Positions 33,671 through 46,019 of a DNA stretch of 64,000 bases are shown here, piece after piece. The notes under the pieces were generated by a model. The model did no database searches. It saw only the letters and a program-made list of their open reading frames with translations, and was not told the origin of the DNA. Origin of the DNA: Zelopaecilomyces penicillatus. Its lineage: Eukaryota; Ascomycota; Sordariomycetes; Hypocreales; Pseudodiploosporaceae. The stretch is from assembly GCA_005765155.1 (NCBI GenBank), contig VCCP01000003.1, positions 3,100,001 to 3,164,000 of the forward strand, given 5' to 3'. Made by a program: the position numbers and the translations under genes. Position 1 is the stretch's first letter; each line of letters opens with the position of its first letter.

Positions 33671-36195
33671 TTATCGTGTCCCTCCTTTGCCATCTTTGGC
33701 TTCGTTCTGCGCTTGAGCGTTAAGTTCAATAGCTTCTTTGAGTTTCGAAATCACTTCGGGCTGATTGCTGAATGCCGTCTGGAGGATGGTTTCAAGCTGC
33801 GCTTCCACCTTGGCTATGGGTTTCGCCCCGGCCTTCCTACTTTCAGAATCGTTCATTAGCAAACCCCAACGCTTGGTGAATGCGTAGATGGACTGCCGCA
33901 ACAGTTCGTCCAGCTGCTCGCTCATGTCCTCGACGGTCAGAGTTTTTGCTGTTACTGACGGCGCGCCACGGGACCACAGCTGACCACCAATGATGCCACT
34001 AAAGAATCCGACCCAGTTTTGAGGACCAAGTGTGTCCCAAATCTGCCCAAAATGTTGCATTGAAGGCGCCTGGCTTTTGATGTCACCAATCTCTAAGGAA
34101 ACCAGCTCATTCTTTATGATGAGGAGGTTCTTGATCATGAACAGGTCAGAATCTGTACTTGATTTGAGCGACTTCATTCTTGCCTCTGCACGTTGCAGAA
34201 TCTGGATGGTCTCCCGCACAATTTTGAAAACAACTGTGCTGTTCTTGGCCTGCATGTATGTAAGTAAATGGTCACACTAAAAGATGAATTGTGGTTTTCT
34301 TACAGATCGCTCTTTCGGCATGGCCTGGTCGAACATAACCAACAGCTCCATCGCTCGTTTGACTAGTGGAAATGCATTCGAGGATGACACCCCCCCTGTA
34401 ACTGGATCGATCTTGAGAGAGTTGTCCTGAACTATCGCTTTGGATATCGATTTCGTTATTTCTGCATCAAAAGTATTGTCCGTAAAGGTCCACAGGTGAT
34501 CTGCCAGGAGTCTTGCAGCATATTCTTTATACTTTCTTGACGAAGGCGACTCTTCTTCATCCATATCTGCTATGGCATATTCGTGAGCGAGCCACCCCAC
34601 CACATTGCAGATATCCTGGATCGGAGTATTCTGTAGCACTGATTGCACGCTGGATGCCAGTGGCGCCAGGTTACCAGGATGCGCCATCGTTGTATTCACG
34701 GCCTTAATTGCCTGAAATGCTGATTCCGCTGACATGCTCCACGTAGGTTCGACATTGAATATCTGTGTAAAGAGCCCATCTTCGTTGTATACCCTTTCAA
34801 ACACTTGTTTGATAAAGTTCCTAGATGCTGTTTCGATCGACAGTGTTTTGGCTTCTTTCCGATATTCCTCAAGGTCATGCTGAGTTATCAATTTCAAATC
34901 GCGGTCACGAGTCGATAGATAGGTGCGGAACATGCTTGTCACGGCATTTGAGTAGATTGCAGTGCTTGCCGTTGTCTCTGGTGGTCTGCCGTATTGGTCA
35001 TAAGCACAGCGAACAATCCTTTGAATGTTAGGAAGTAGAGAATAGGAATCCATCATCATCTCTTCAAAGCGGCCATATGCCAGGGCATGGCGAGCAGACT
35101 CCGATTTGGTTGCGGCGATTTGCCGGGCAATCTCTGCAGACGTCTTCTGCAAGCGACTCGTGAATCCATGGTCGAGCAGATGAATAGCTTTGGTGAGAAG
35201 AGCGTTGTATCTTGCGAGGTAGGAATCGCGTTCCCGATATGTTTCCTAAAGAGGTGAAAGTTAGCTCTGCCTAGCTGGGTAATGGATTCGAATAATACTT
35301 ACATGGCTGTTCATAAAGGAAATGCAGGAGTCAATATTCTCCACCATTTCGCCAAATGCATCGTCATCTACCAAGCGGCTGGCGCCAGGGGCGTTGAGTC
35401 GCCTAGTCGCAGTCTCCAGGTATGCATAGTAGTGGAGGTCCGTTCCAACTTCGTTCGAAAGCTTCTCCAGTCGTTGCTGCTCGTTGAGGAGCTCTTCGCA
35501 TTCTGATTGAAAGGATGATGTCTGTGCTTCCACTGACTGGAACGCACTTGAAAGTGTCGTGAGCAGCGTCAACGCGTTGTCGGCATCCTTGATAAGTCCA
35601 CCAAGATGACGCTCGGTCAACATGAGTTGATCACGGTATAGCCTACTTAGGTCAGCAGTGTTCAGAGTCAAGGTGAGGATTGTTGGTCGCACAGGTGATC
35701 CCGCTGACTCGCTTCCAGTAGTCTTCCATCAAGAGATTCCAACATAGACGTGTCTTGCCGCTTCTGATATGTTGCCGCCTTTGCATTCCCATACTGAAGC
35801 ATCAAAGCCTCCCAGCCCCTATCCTTTCTGTCGACCTTTCTCTGTCTCCGACGCTGTGCAGCATCTTTGGAGATCTGAGACCTAACTACGTGGTAAAAGT
35901 CGGAATAGGAAGCGGCACGCCGTATCACGGTAGGCTCGGGCGGGGTGTTTCTGTCGTTTAGATCCTCGAAAACATCCTTCAATGGCTCTGTGATATTCAC
36001 GCCTGCTCTAGTTGATTCCTATAAGCTTGCGAGTTAGCTGCTGGTCCACCCCGCAGTGGGGAGGGAGTAGAGAAGTAGGAGACAAACGTTTGGCTGTTGG
36101 AGCAATGATTCTTTCCGGTTGTGGTTTTGCGATTGGGCTCCGGTTGTTTGGCCGGTGGCTTCAGGCGCAAAGCTGTACCATGAGTCTTCATACAT
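33671..36195 (-). CDS. COG3: conserved oligomeric Golgi complex subunit 3 (COG3/Sec34)
   Basis: Five exons on the minus strand: 36195-36088, 36018-35693, 35642-35303, 35245-34304, 34249-33671; 764 aa. COG3 is a lobe A subunit of the COG tether for intra-Golgi retrograde vesicles. Visible: an MYEDSWYSF start, a basic linker, then the Sec34 domain with FQSECEELLNEQQRLEKLS, LETATRRLN and NIDSCISFMNSH, a long helical middle part, and a C-terminal segment matching human COG3 in pattern (FMIKNLLIIKNELVSLEIGD; NWVGFFSGIIGG). Introns are 69, 50, 57 and 54 nt; the 50-nt one (35643-35692, donor GTGCGA) is the least certain but is the only one that keeps frame. An upstream in-frame extension exists, but MYEDSW is the natural start. 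Confidence 0.85.
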
Positions 36196-36633
36196 GGCGC
36201 TCGAGAACGATTCTATCCACAGTGTAGCCTTGTCTTGAAAGTTGCCAGAAGCTACCCAACACGGTCGCTCGAATGACACAAGCTTGTGCTTTGCTTCTGG
36301 ACAGCAAGACAGGCTAGACCCGCTGTCGGAAACTTTTCCTCCGGTCACCGACACGGCCGAGCAATGCCAGCCAATCAGCAGCTGGACAATGGAACTGCCA
36401 CTTGAAGATGGGCACGGGCTGAAGCTGTGCTGCAGGGATCATCTGTTTTGTCTAGCTCGAGTCCTTGTCATCGATCTTTTACTTGCCTGCATTATCATCT
36501 CACTCCAAGACCTGTCTTGCGGACTTGCAGGCGCTCTCTGACGTTCATTCAGGAGCACCAAAGAGTTCAGTCTGGTTAACGAATTCATGCACCCATCAGC
36601 TTCAGTCTAGGCTACCTGCAATCCGTCTCTTCC
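36196..36633. promoter_or_regulatory. divergent promoter of COG3 and FMP25
   Basis: 438 bases between two head-to-head start codons; it must hold both promoters. I do not see a clear TATA box for either gene. Confidence 0.5.
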
Positions 36634-38448
36634 ATGATGAATGCTTCTCAAGTTGCCTTGAGGCAAGCTGCACGCCTGCGCTGTCCTGCCCGGCAACAGC
36701 TGCTTGTATCTCAACACCAATGGGTGCGTCACGCCAGCAGTTCATTTCAACAGCCTCCACCTAGTGGACGGGAGAAAGTCGTAGGGTTTGCCACGGTCTT
36801 TCTTGCGGCGGCTGCTGGCGCATACTACTATCCTACTCTCAAGGATCGACTGTCTCCTGAACAGCTGGAGGATGTCGAGTCGGCCACGGTAGAGCTCGAG
36901 TTTGAGCAGCCTCGAAAGGCTTCTCTATCTAAAGAGGATCATAGAGACCTTCTCAGCTCGCAGCATTTACAGGTTAAAAGCAGCTGGGAGCACCCCGGTG
37001 TATATGCTTGGGGTTCCAACTCGGGAAAAGTCATTGATCCCGACTCAAAGGAAAAATACATTAAGGCTCCGCAAAGGATCACTTACTTCAACGATCAACT
37101 CCTTCGCGACTTGAAATTAACGCAACGGTTTGGGGCAGCCATTACTGAAAAGGGGGATTTGGTGCAATGGGGCCTCGGCTTCTCTAGTGCCGACCCAACA
37201 CAGTCAATCACTCTGAAAGGCAAAGATTTAGTGAAGCTGGAAGTCTCTGCAGACCGCATCCTTGGCCTCTCCCGCAGTGGCTCTGTGTACGCTATACCTT
37301 CCTCACGAGATGATGTGGAGGGCGGAGCAAAACAAAACCAGAAGGGCGCCTCGTCTTTCTGGTCGTCTAGCGGTAAAGAAAACATCAGCTTTCGAGACTT
37401 GACTCCAATGAGCCTTGCCTATGGTGAGAAAGTGACGGACATCAGCAGTGGTGTCGAGCATTGTTTGATGCTTACCTCTAAAGGGAGGGTATTTTCTGCT
37501 GTCTCAAGCATAGCATCTTTCCCAGCCAAGGGTCAAATGGGTATCCCAGGTTTCAGTTGGGAAACTCGACCACAGGGGCCTTATGATCAAGCACACGAAA
37601 TATCGACACTCAAGGGTTTCGATGTGAGCAATATCGCTACTGGAGATTACCACTCGGTGATTCTGGATAAGACCGGTCGAGTCTTTACGTTTGGTGATAA
37701 CAGTTTCGGCCAGCTTGGATTTCCAGTCGAGATCGGCTCGCCGTACGTTTTCGCTCCATCAATGCTTCCTATTGACAAGTTGTATAAAAAATCAGGCCTT
37801 ATACCCAAAGTAACGTCGATAGCAGCTGGAGGTGTCAACACATTTTTCACCTGCCAGGCGGATGCCCCACTAAGCCATAACGACTCCAATGAAGTCGCTC
37901 CTGGCAAGAGAGTGCCTCGAACTATTGTTGATCTATGGGCCACTGGGCATGGCACTAATGGGCAGCTGGGTACTGGGAAGTGGACACACATCTCCGGCGG
38001 CCCAACTAAAGTCAAGGCTTTATCCTCGTTGTATGAATTTGACGAAAAAACGAATAAACTAGTGCCTATCAAAATCAAATCTTTGAACATTGGAACAACC
38101 CACAGCGCTGCTGTCATGGGCAATGTAACACAAACTTCCGCTTCTAACACCTCCTCCGAGAATGAGACCAACTGGGGCTCCGACATCCTATTCTGGGGAG
38201 GAAACGAGCACTATCAACTTGGCACGGGCAAGAGAAACAACATGAACACGCCCACGTACATCGGCCCACTTGATGGCGGCGAAGGGGATGCGGCAATGGG
38301 CAGGAAAGGCGAAATGCACCGATTGTGCTTGACCCCTCAACAGACCGCTCGATTGGGAGAGGGGGGCAAAGGCCGCAAAGTAACGCTAGAGCAGAAAGTT
38401 GAATGCGGACAGTTGGTGACGGGGGTGTACTCTTCTGTACCTGTATGA
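36634..38448 (+). CDS. FMP25: mitochondrial RCC1-repeat protein, Fmp25-like
   Basis: Intronless, 604 aa. Yeast Fmp25 is an inner-membrane protein needed for cytochrome bc1 complex assembly. Visible: an Arg-rich, Ser/Ala-rich presequence (residues 1-40), one membrane segment (about 48-69, VVGFATVFLAAAAGAYYYP), then RCC1-type beta-propeller repeats with recurring G-x-N/G-x-G-Q-L-G motifs (VYAWGSNSGKV, VFTFGDNSFGQLG, LWATGHGTNGQLGTG, LFWGGNEHYQLGTG). There are two adjacent Met codons at the start; the first is used. The role is by homology. Confidence 0.85.
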   Translation: MMNASQVALRQAARLRCPARQQLLVSQHQWVRHASSSFQQPPPSGREKVVGFATVFLAAAAGAYYYPTLKDRLSPEQLEDVESATVELEFEQPRKASLSKEDHRDLLSSQHLQVKSSWEHPGVYAWGSNSGKVIDPDSKEKYIKAPQRITYFNDQLLRDLKLTQRFGAAITEKGDLVQWGLGFSSADPTQSITLKGKDLVKLEVSADRILGLSRSGSVYAIPSSRDDVEGGAKQNQKGASSFWSSSGKENISFRDLTPMSLAYGEKVTDISSGVEHCLMLTSKGRVFSAVSSIASFPAKGQMGIPGFSWETRPQGPYDQAHEISTLKGFDVSNIATGDYHSVILDKTGRVFTFGDNSFGQLGFPVEIGSPYVFAPSMLPIDKLYKKSGLIPKVTSIAAGGVNTFFTCQADAPLSHNDSNEVAPGKRVPRTIVDLWATGHGTNGQLGTGKWTHISGGPTKVKALSSLYEFDEKTNKLVPIKIKSLNIGTTHSAAVMGNVTQTSASNTSSENETNWGSDILFWGGNEHYQLGTGKRNNMNTPTYIGPLDGGEGDAAMGRKGEMHRLCLTPQQTARLGEGGKGRKVTLEQKVECGQLVTGVYSSVPV

Positions 38449-39376
38449 ACTGAATGAGAGAGAACGACTTGACAACTCATCTCATACCAACATCTACGTA
38501 TGTATAAAATTTGGCAGGGCTCGGGACGCGATAGGCTGGTGATTTTGTACGAGTACTACATGGGCGAGCAGCAACAACATGAAAGTGCCAAACTATCTAC
38601 CTAGTAGGATAAGTGTGACGGATTGTACATATAATGATAAAATCCTCTCTGGTTTACTGTATAACTGCCTACCTACTCATCTTAGCATGGGTATTTATTC
38701 AAAAACTGCTAACTGTAACAATTTAAACTCAAGCGCCGGTTAGTAGAGTACCAGCGATATGTCACTACTGTTATCTTTACTTTATGAGAGCTCGACCGGA
38801 TCTCCAGGTTTGCCAGCCAGGCTACTGGGTGGCTTGCGTGGACAGAACCAACCGCAGAAAGGGCATTTGACAGCTGACTCAGCAAAGCAAGGGCGTCATT
38901 GGGACACACCTCCGAATGGCCGAGCTCCACAAACGTAATGGCCGAGAATCATGGCACGGTGATTGGCTGGGCCGGCACGAGAGCCCATCATCGATTCGTG
39001 CACACTGGCCGAAATCGCCATGCGTCGTATGTGTACTCCCAATGATAATTAAGTGCCCAGAGCAGATTTCTGGCTGGAACGAAAGCTCCTCCTCCACTCC
39101 GTCATTCTTTCCTCAACGGATCAATTCAACCCAACTTCCACCATCAACAGTCACCCGCGATATCGTCTCTGACTATCGCGCTCCTATCAAAATCAATTCA
39201 TCGACATTTCCGCATCACCACCCGAGGCTTTTCTTGCAACACAGAGATTCAGCCAGCAAAGTTTCTGCGACCCGCCATTTCCTCGGCATCCGACCATCCT
39301 CGCCACCTGAAACCGCATACACACGAAGGACAACCCAAAAAAAAAGTCACAACTTTACGCTTCAGATACCAGAAAA
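38449..39376. other. intergenic, ISU1 upstream region
   Basis: FMP25 3' flank with TACCTA elements (38597, 38668), then the ISU1 promoter. Three CCAAT boxes are visible: minus strand at 38898-38902 and 38962-38966, plus strand at 39039-39043. No gene recognised. Confidence 0.6.
38947..38966 (-). promoter_or_regulatory. candidate CBC:HapX bipartite site upstream of ISU1
   Basis: On the minus strand CCAAT, 12 bases, then ATT, which matches the published CSAAT-N12-RWT form. It lies about 410 bases before the ISU1 ATG. HapX with the CCAAT-binding complex controls iron-dependent genes, which suits an Fe-S scaffold gene. The RWT part carries little information, so chance is possible. Confidence 0.35.
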
Positions 39377-40027
39377 ATGTTCTCTCGGGGACTTCGAATC
39401 GTCTCTCGGCGAGCGCTGGCTGCTCCCCTCGTCCGGCCCACTGTAGTCTCTCGGCAGCTTGCCCCGGTCGCATCTGTTGAAGCCCAGCGATCCTACCACG
39501 AGCGTGTGCTTGACCACTACTCGCGCCCACGAAATGTTGGGTCCATGGACAAGAAGGATTCTGATGTCGGCACAGGTCTTGTCGGCGCTCCTGCCTGTGG
39601 CGATGTGATGAAGCTTCAGATCCGGGTCGACCCAGAAACCAATCGGATATCCGATGTCAAGTTCAAGACCTTCGGGTGCGGCTCAGCCATCGCATCTAGC
39701 AGCTATCTCACAGAGCTTGTTCGGGGCATGAGCCTGGATGAGGCCGGAAAGGTCAAAAACACCGAAATCGCTCAAGAACTTTGCCTCCCGCCCGTCAAGC
39801 GTAAGTTTTGAACCCATTTTTCTCCTCCCAGTTGTCCGCATAAATTCATGTCGGACAGATTACTGAATTTTTTTTTTGAAATAGTTCACTGCTCCATGCT
39901 TGCCGAGGATGCCATCAAATCTGCCATCTCAGACTACTATACCAAGAACCCCGCGAGGAAACCCACCGATTTGAGTGGCACTGGGATGAAGATGCCTATG
40001 TCGGCCCAGGAGGCCACCCCCGCCTAA
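39377..40027 (+). CDS. ISU1: mitochondrial iron-sulfur cluster scaffold protein ISU1/IscU
   Basis: Two exons, 39377-39800 and 39885-40027; 188 aa. Isu1 is the scaffold on which Nfs1/Isd11 and frataxin build 2Fe-2S clusters in the matrix. Visible: an Arg-rich presequence (about residues 1-38), YHERVLDHYSRPRNVGS, and the three ligand cysteines Cys74 (GAPACGD, with Asp76), Cys101 (FGCGSAIASSS) and Cys144 (LHCSMLAEDAI). The LPPVK motif (137-141) that the Hsp70 Ssq1 recognises is intact and sits right at the exon junction. The 84-nt intron has GTAAGT and AATAG sites, phase 1. Confidence 0.96.
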
Positions 40028-41328
40028 GCGTATTTTGCCACGCACGGTACGGAGACAGACTAAAGGTGCCAGAGACTGTTCGAGGCACCGCGGAGACTTG
40101 CGAATTGCCAACAGGGCAACAAGAAATAACCAACCAAAAAAAAAGCTTTTTTGCGCTGCAAACTGCGGCATTTCAATTCACAGAGAGAGCCGGAATGGTA
40201 TTTAAGCACCTATTTTAATTACAGCCGGGACCAGCAGATTGGAATACTGCGACCAGCCCTGTTCGGTGGAGGGAGGTACTGTTATCTCCCTCACGGGAGG
40301 GCCATCTGTTCATCATCGATCTGGAGTAGTGGATGCGTTTTAGGAGGTTGCGCGCGGGTACGTGTGTGTGTGTGAGTGTGTATACAAATCCCTGTGATTC
40401 ACAGTTTGGGAGATTACGAAAAAAGGAGAGGGGGTTTGACGAGCATTTCATGACTTTTTGTTTGTAAAAGTACAAAGAAAACCATCGCCGGACATCCATG
40501 GGGAGAGGCGACCGGAGCGTTTTATATTTTTGAAGCGACAGATGCAGCTTCTCAACACTACTCTGGGGCTGAATAAATCGGCATTGATTCTTCAACACTT
40601 TCATTCTCATGTTTGTCTCGATTTGATGTCTTTTACGCTTGACTGTGTCTGTGCGTTTTGATTCATATTAGGTATTTATCCATACTCGGCCGTTGCTAAG
40701 TCTCAGTCTACCTATGTTCCATCATCCATCGGTCGTGAAATGTGCATCTCGGCTATAGATGCAGCCTCTCTCATTGCCTACCTCCCTCATATTTCATATG
40801 GTAGCTGCAATTTCTAGCCATTGCTTCCCTGCTACCACAGCTTTTTACCGCTGCTGCTGCTGTTGTTGTCCAAAAAAATGCTAGTCCACGGGCAACTGGG
40901 ACAATTAGGAAGACCCCTCACTCAGCCCCAAACGCCACCCAGCTTTGGCGAGTTGAGCTAGAGGATCGCGAAGGGGTGGCCTCGGAATCTAGTTTCCTCG
41001 CAATTCGGTATCAATAGCCATTACTCTGATTTGTACGTACGAAGTGCAACTAGCCATGGAAGCTTTTCTTTCTCCTTAACGTGTATGTACCTACTATGGA
41101 CCCAATTATCACATGGTTAATCAACACTCAACTTCATCCTGCCTTTGTACAATAAAATCCAACATGGTCCGAATTCGCCTTTAGAAATTGACATGAATAC
41201 AGCGCCCCGACTTGTCAGAATGACAATATTTCCACCATAGAGAGAAAAAAACCACCAATACCCAAGGGAAAAAGGCAAAAATACTTTTTCTCATACCACA
41301 TCTCACAGCAGATACACAGGTCCACATG
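40028..41328. other. intergenic between convergent ISU1 and carotenoid oxygenase
   Basis: Joint 3' flank with a GT-rich repeat (about 40360-40382) and A/T runs. No supportable gene. Confidence 0.55.
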
Positions 41329-43130
41329 TCATATCTTGGAGCTGGGCTGATGCGACCCATGCAGGCTCATCGCTATAGCAAATTCCGCCTCCGCCCTACC
41401 CAGCTCCTCCATCGTCTTGGCGTCCAGACACAGCAGATACGATCTCTGTGCGGAGCCGTCCAACACAACCGCCAACACAACGCCGTCGTCCTCGTCCGTC
41501 GCACCAGGTCGTGGCACGAAAATAGGCTCGCCTGGCGAATGGCCTTTCGGCCCGCTCCAGATGAGTGCCTCGCGTGTGTCAACATCAGTCTTGACGAGTG
41601 AGTCCATAAAGGTGCTAAGCCCCCGTGTGTTGGTGCTATATACGTAGCGGTAGGGCTTTCCGATCAGCCGGGGGTGGATGGATGGGAGCTCGCCCGCGTG
41701 GGGAGACGGGATTGAGATGACCTCGTCGGCGGTGGCGTTGCGCGCCTCCTCCGCCGTCTGGGTATGGCCGTGAGGGGGCATTCTAAAACGGCGCCGCACC
41801 ATACGATGCTGTGATGTCTTGTACTTTTCTTTTTCAAGCATGTACTTCTTCGTCGCGCCTTTCCGGTCAAGAATGACGTCGTAGTAGAAGTTGAACATGA
41901 TGTCAAGGTTGTTGTAAGCAATGTAGTCCAGGCAGAGCTCGGTATGCTTCTCTTTGTTTGCATCCACAATGTTATCTTCAAAGGCGTTGACCGTGTGGAA
42001 GAGGAAGCCTGCTGGCGTTGAGAACTTGGCGACGATGCCCTTGCCATGCCTTCGGTCAATGACAACCCACCTACAAGGCTGGGTCTTATCAAAGGGCTTT
42101 ATGGCATCGAGGACGTTTCGTTCCCAAACAAGCTTTAAACCTCCCCAGCCAAAATGTGCGGACGGCAGACAGAGAACAACGTAATTTTCCGTGAGAAAGA
42201 AGCTGTGGATGTAGGCAGGGCGGTATTCTGGACCTGAAAACGTGGCGAGGATGTCGGTGGTGCCCGAGGCGGCGTTGACTCGAAAGACTCGATACACAGA
42301 GCTGTACCCAAAGTCCAGGTTGAAGTTGAAAAGGTCGCCCGTCTCGGGGTCGCGTTGCGCATGAGCGCACGAGACAGGGCCCTTGAGATCCGGATGGAGA
42401 ATGGTCTGGTTCGTGGACCCGATGGGCTCAAGGGTCTCAGGATCGAGCTGTTGCATGACGGCGCTGTCGGTTGTTACGACAAGGTTCGTAGCTACGGCGG
42501 ACTTCGTGTCTTTCTCAGGCATACCGGGCATGCTGGGCAGGATCACAACGTTGTTATTTGGACGCCGTGGTTGGAAGTAGCTCATTGCTTTAGCAAAGAT
42601 GCCGATGCATGGGTCGGCTCGTTGGGCGAAAGAAGTGCTGCTCTGCCAGCCCTGCTTCATAATCTCCTTGACGACATCACCTTTTTGGCGCCGTGATGAG
42701 TAGTGGACCGCAGCGCTGCCGCCATCCGCAGTCTCTGGTGGGATAATGTCGAATCTATGCGTCTGGGCCAGGCCATCGAACCAGTGTGAGGTTTCAAAAG
42801 TCCCCCTTGATGTACCCTCCAGAGCATTCTGACCCGGGCCGGTTCTGAATAAAGAGCCCGCAGCCCAAGCGGGTATGGAGCCTGTGATTTTGAGGTCAAT
42901 GGGCCCTTGATGTTCTTCAAGTCCTACATACTGCATCAAGTGTTAGTGGGTGGGCTTTCGGGGTATATACTGATATATGTAGCCAAAGACAGAGTTTGGT
43001 GAGTTCTCACGGCAGCTTCATTAGGCCAGTCTTTCCAAGACTCGTTGGTCCAGTTGTCGTATAACTGCTGTAGATCGGTGGCCTGGTCGTCCGCCGTGCG
43101 ATGGAGGACACCAGATGCATTGACAGCCAT
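41329..43130 (-). CDS. carotenoid oxygenase (RPE65/CCD family)
   Basis: Two exons on the minus strand: 43130-43011 and 42930-41329; 573 aa. Members are non-heme iron enzymes that cleave polyene or stilbene double bonds; fungal examples are CarX (retinal), CarT/CAO-2 (torulene) and CAO-1 (resveratrol). The four iron-ligand His are visible: His230 (CAHAQRDPETG), His282 (YIHSFFLTENY), His352 (FHTVNAFED) and His564 (LHG near the C-terminus). SHWFDGLAQTHRF near the N-terminus is typical. No signal peptide. No phytoene synthase, desaturase or opsin gene lies in this window, so it is not part of a visible car cluster. I lean to a CarT/CAO-2-like enzyme but cannot exclude other substrates. Confidence 0.85.
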
Positions 43131-46019
43131 AGGTGGTGAAAGAGGTGAAGTTGAAGCGGCGTATATCTTGAGATGATGTATATCGTCTAAAGAAGTGGTG
43201 TTTATATGGCGTGAATATTATGTTGGGTTGCTTGCGGATTTGGCGTGAGAAAAAATGGTGTGATCTTAGTAGGAAAGATAACTTGAACAGATAAGCTTGG
43301 AGGTTGATAGAATAGTAAATAAGTGGCAGCTGTTGGCGGTTGACGTGTTGATGATGGAAACGGCGTCGTATGATAATACTGGGCCGGCCCAATACGGAAA
43401 CAGCTGGCAATAGTTTGAATAGAATCAGCCAAGACAATAGCTCGAATTTTGCCGAAAAGACGTTGTCTGCTATTTATAACTCAGTCTGTTTGCGGCCGAC
43501 TGACGGCTCAGACGGAGCACTTGCTGCTGGAGCAAGCTGTATATTCCACAGTAGTTTCGTTTTGTCTCTTTATCGACACAGCTAAATAGTAGTATCCTCT
43601 ATCGAAGGATGCGATCGATGGAAAGACGGAAACGAGGGAGGCGGAAGAGGAAAGGTCATTCGAGCACACCATCTTGTTCGGCAGCCGCTCGCATATTAGT
43701 ACTTCTAGAGGTAATGTAGGTAGTCTTGAATAGGCTGTCAGACACCATATGAACAAGGTACCTAACTACCTGGTATTTCCTTGTTCTTCGTTTCTCTTCC
43801 AGTCTGGTTCTTCTTCTCCATTCTGGCCTCCTCTCCCTTTATTCCGCGAGACAGCGGGAAGTGTGTTGGCCGTAGCACTCTGCACAGGTGGGAGGTCGTT
43901 GAGTTACAGGGGTTGGAGGGGCCCTATTTCTGGGGACAATGCCCGCTAGCGCAGGCCAGCTGGGTGGTCGTGCTCGATTAGCTCACCAGTCTGCCCACTA
44001 AGATGACATCTCTAGCGAATGCGACATGGGGGAGGGAGCGAATGGAATGCAGCTGTACGTCTTGGTATTCCCCAAGAACAATTGGCGGCGTTTTCAATTT
44101 CCACTCGGCATCTCCATCCATTTGTATCCGTATCCGTACATTCGTCCAATAATTATACAACCACCATCATCTGGTTCTACCTATCATGCTGCAGCGACAG
44201 ACTGACTCAATCTAATCCATAAGCTTTTCTATGACAAAGCAGACGTTTCGTCTCGGCAGACAATGACGAATCAAACCGACTGTGGTTGTCGGCATGCATC
44301 AGCAGGCATCAGCCCTTTCTGTCTACGCTCCCCTTGCCTCCAAGCCTTCCTTCAATGACGGAACAAGGTCAGGAAGAGGAAAGGGTCTGAGAAACCTCCG
44401 GGGCTCCACGTGGCCAGCGTTGCACTCGCTCAATCGCGCCGGGAAGGGAATAGGGTGGCGTGGGTGGTGTTGACCAACACTGCAACCCCATTCCCCAAAC
44501 GCGGACGATGAGGATTGAAGATATGCACATATCAATCCTTCTTCTCTACTCTTGCTACGACCCAAGCTTCTTCTTTAAATTTTCCGTTGTCTTGGTAGTT
44601 CACGTTTGCAGTTCGTGTCCCCTCGCAGCAACTCCATGGGGCGCGGAGATGATTGGCTCTTGAATTGGTCGTGGAGGATATAAGCAGTGCGAATGCGAAT
44701 CACCTCATGGCGGAGCACAACAGCCTTGAAAGGGCATATATACTCACCACTCGCCCGTCAGTTCCTAGCAGGAGAAAAATAACCTTCATGCAACAAGCCG
44801 GACGGCAAGACGGACAAATCCGTTAGGCACTGCCATCTGACGGGTACATAATAGAACGTCCAATTATTTATTCACCACATCCCCGCCCGCCTTTCGCTTA
44901 ACATTACCCGATTGTTCTTTTCGCCTCCGCTCCTCGGCCAAGGGAATGATGGCCCCGAGATGACAACGGGACAGACCCGCCTTTTTTCTTTCTTCATAAC
45001 CGCAATCAATTCTTAGAGTTCTATCCGACGCCGCAAAGGCCTATTTCGGAACAACTCCGAGAAAATCTAGGATTACGTTGCGGGCGCGCAGATGTGGCAC
45101 GGATCAAAGTGAAGGGAGAAAAAAGCGTTTCTCGTCTGCCACCCACAAATCAAGAGCCGTCAAAGCTTCACAGCTGAACCCTTGCCTCTAGCGCCTTCGC
45201 CGCTAATAGGTATAATAGCGTTGATGTTGCTTGATTGCTCATTAGGTCCGTCTTAACGAGCACCTATAACATGCAGCGATATTGCACCAGCATCCATCAG
45301 ATGCCGGTACTTGGTCCTTGAATCCGCAATGCCACCATCCGTTTGTGTGCATACGGATGAAAAACCTTCGTCCAACAAGATGGGATTTCTGTCAAGTCGT
45401 TGTTAACCCTGAACCATCCCCTCGTCTACTTTTCTTCTTCTTTAACTTTGCTCCCAATTTCCCATCACACAGGCTCAGCTCCTGTGACCAGTCTTTGGTG
45501 CGGTTGGCATGACGACTTCATTCAAGATAGCAACTCCCGCTGTGAGTCAAGTGGTGCCCTATTGATGTGTCTCTGCCAAACCAATCTCGGGGTTCTAAGG
45601 CATGGCAACTTGAGACCACTACTTACATCAGTCACACTTATCGCCCGTCTTGACAAGTCGAACACCTTCTTCAAATCGCTCATCCAAACAATGTCAAAGC
45701 ATTGGTCCTTGAGAGATAGCAAAGTTGAAGAGTTACGATCACGTTTGAAGCCGTGTATATTGTCACTCTAGCCTATGTCATATCATCCAAACACCATTGT
45801 TATCTATCTATTCAAAAAGGGACAACAAACTTTCGCCTACATTAATGCAACAATTCGGCTGGGAAGTCAAACACCAATCGCCCAACCAAATGGCCTTAGA
45901 TACTCTCCTGCTGCTGTGTGCGTATTGATATCAACAGTGGCAAACAGCCACGAAAAGAAAGAAAAATGACAACTCCATTCATCCGAGCTTTCCATCCCCC
46001 TTCACCCTGACGACTCTCG
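43131..46019. other. intergenic, 2.9 kb
   Basis: Promoter of the carotenoid oxygenase, then a long gene-free stretch up to the 3' end of the surface-protein gene. Open frames here are short, overlapping and without motifs; a TACCTA cluster is present near 43710-43775. Confidence 0.5.
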
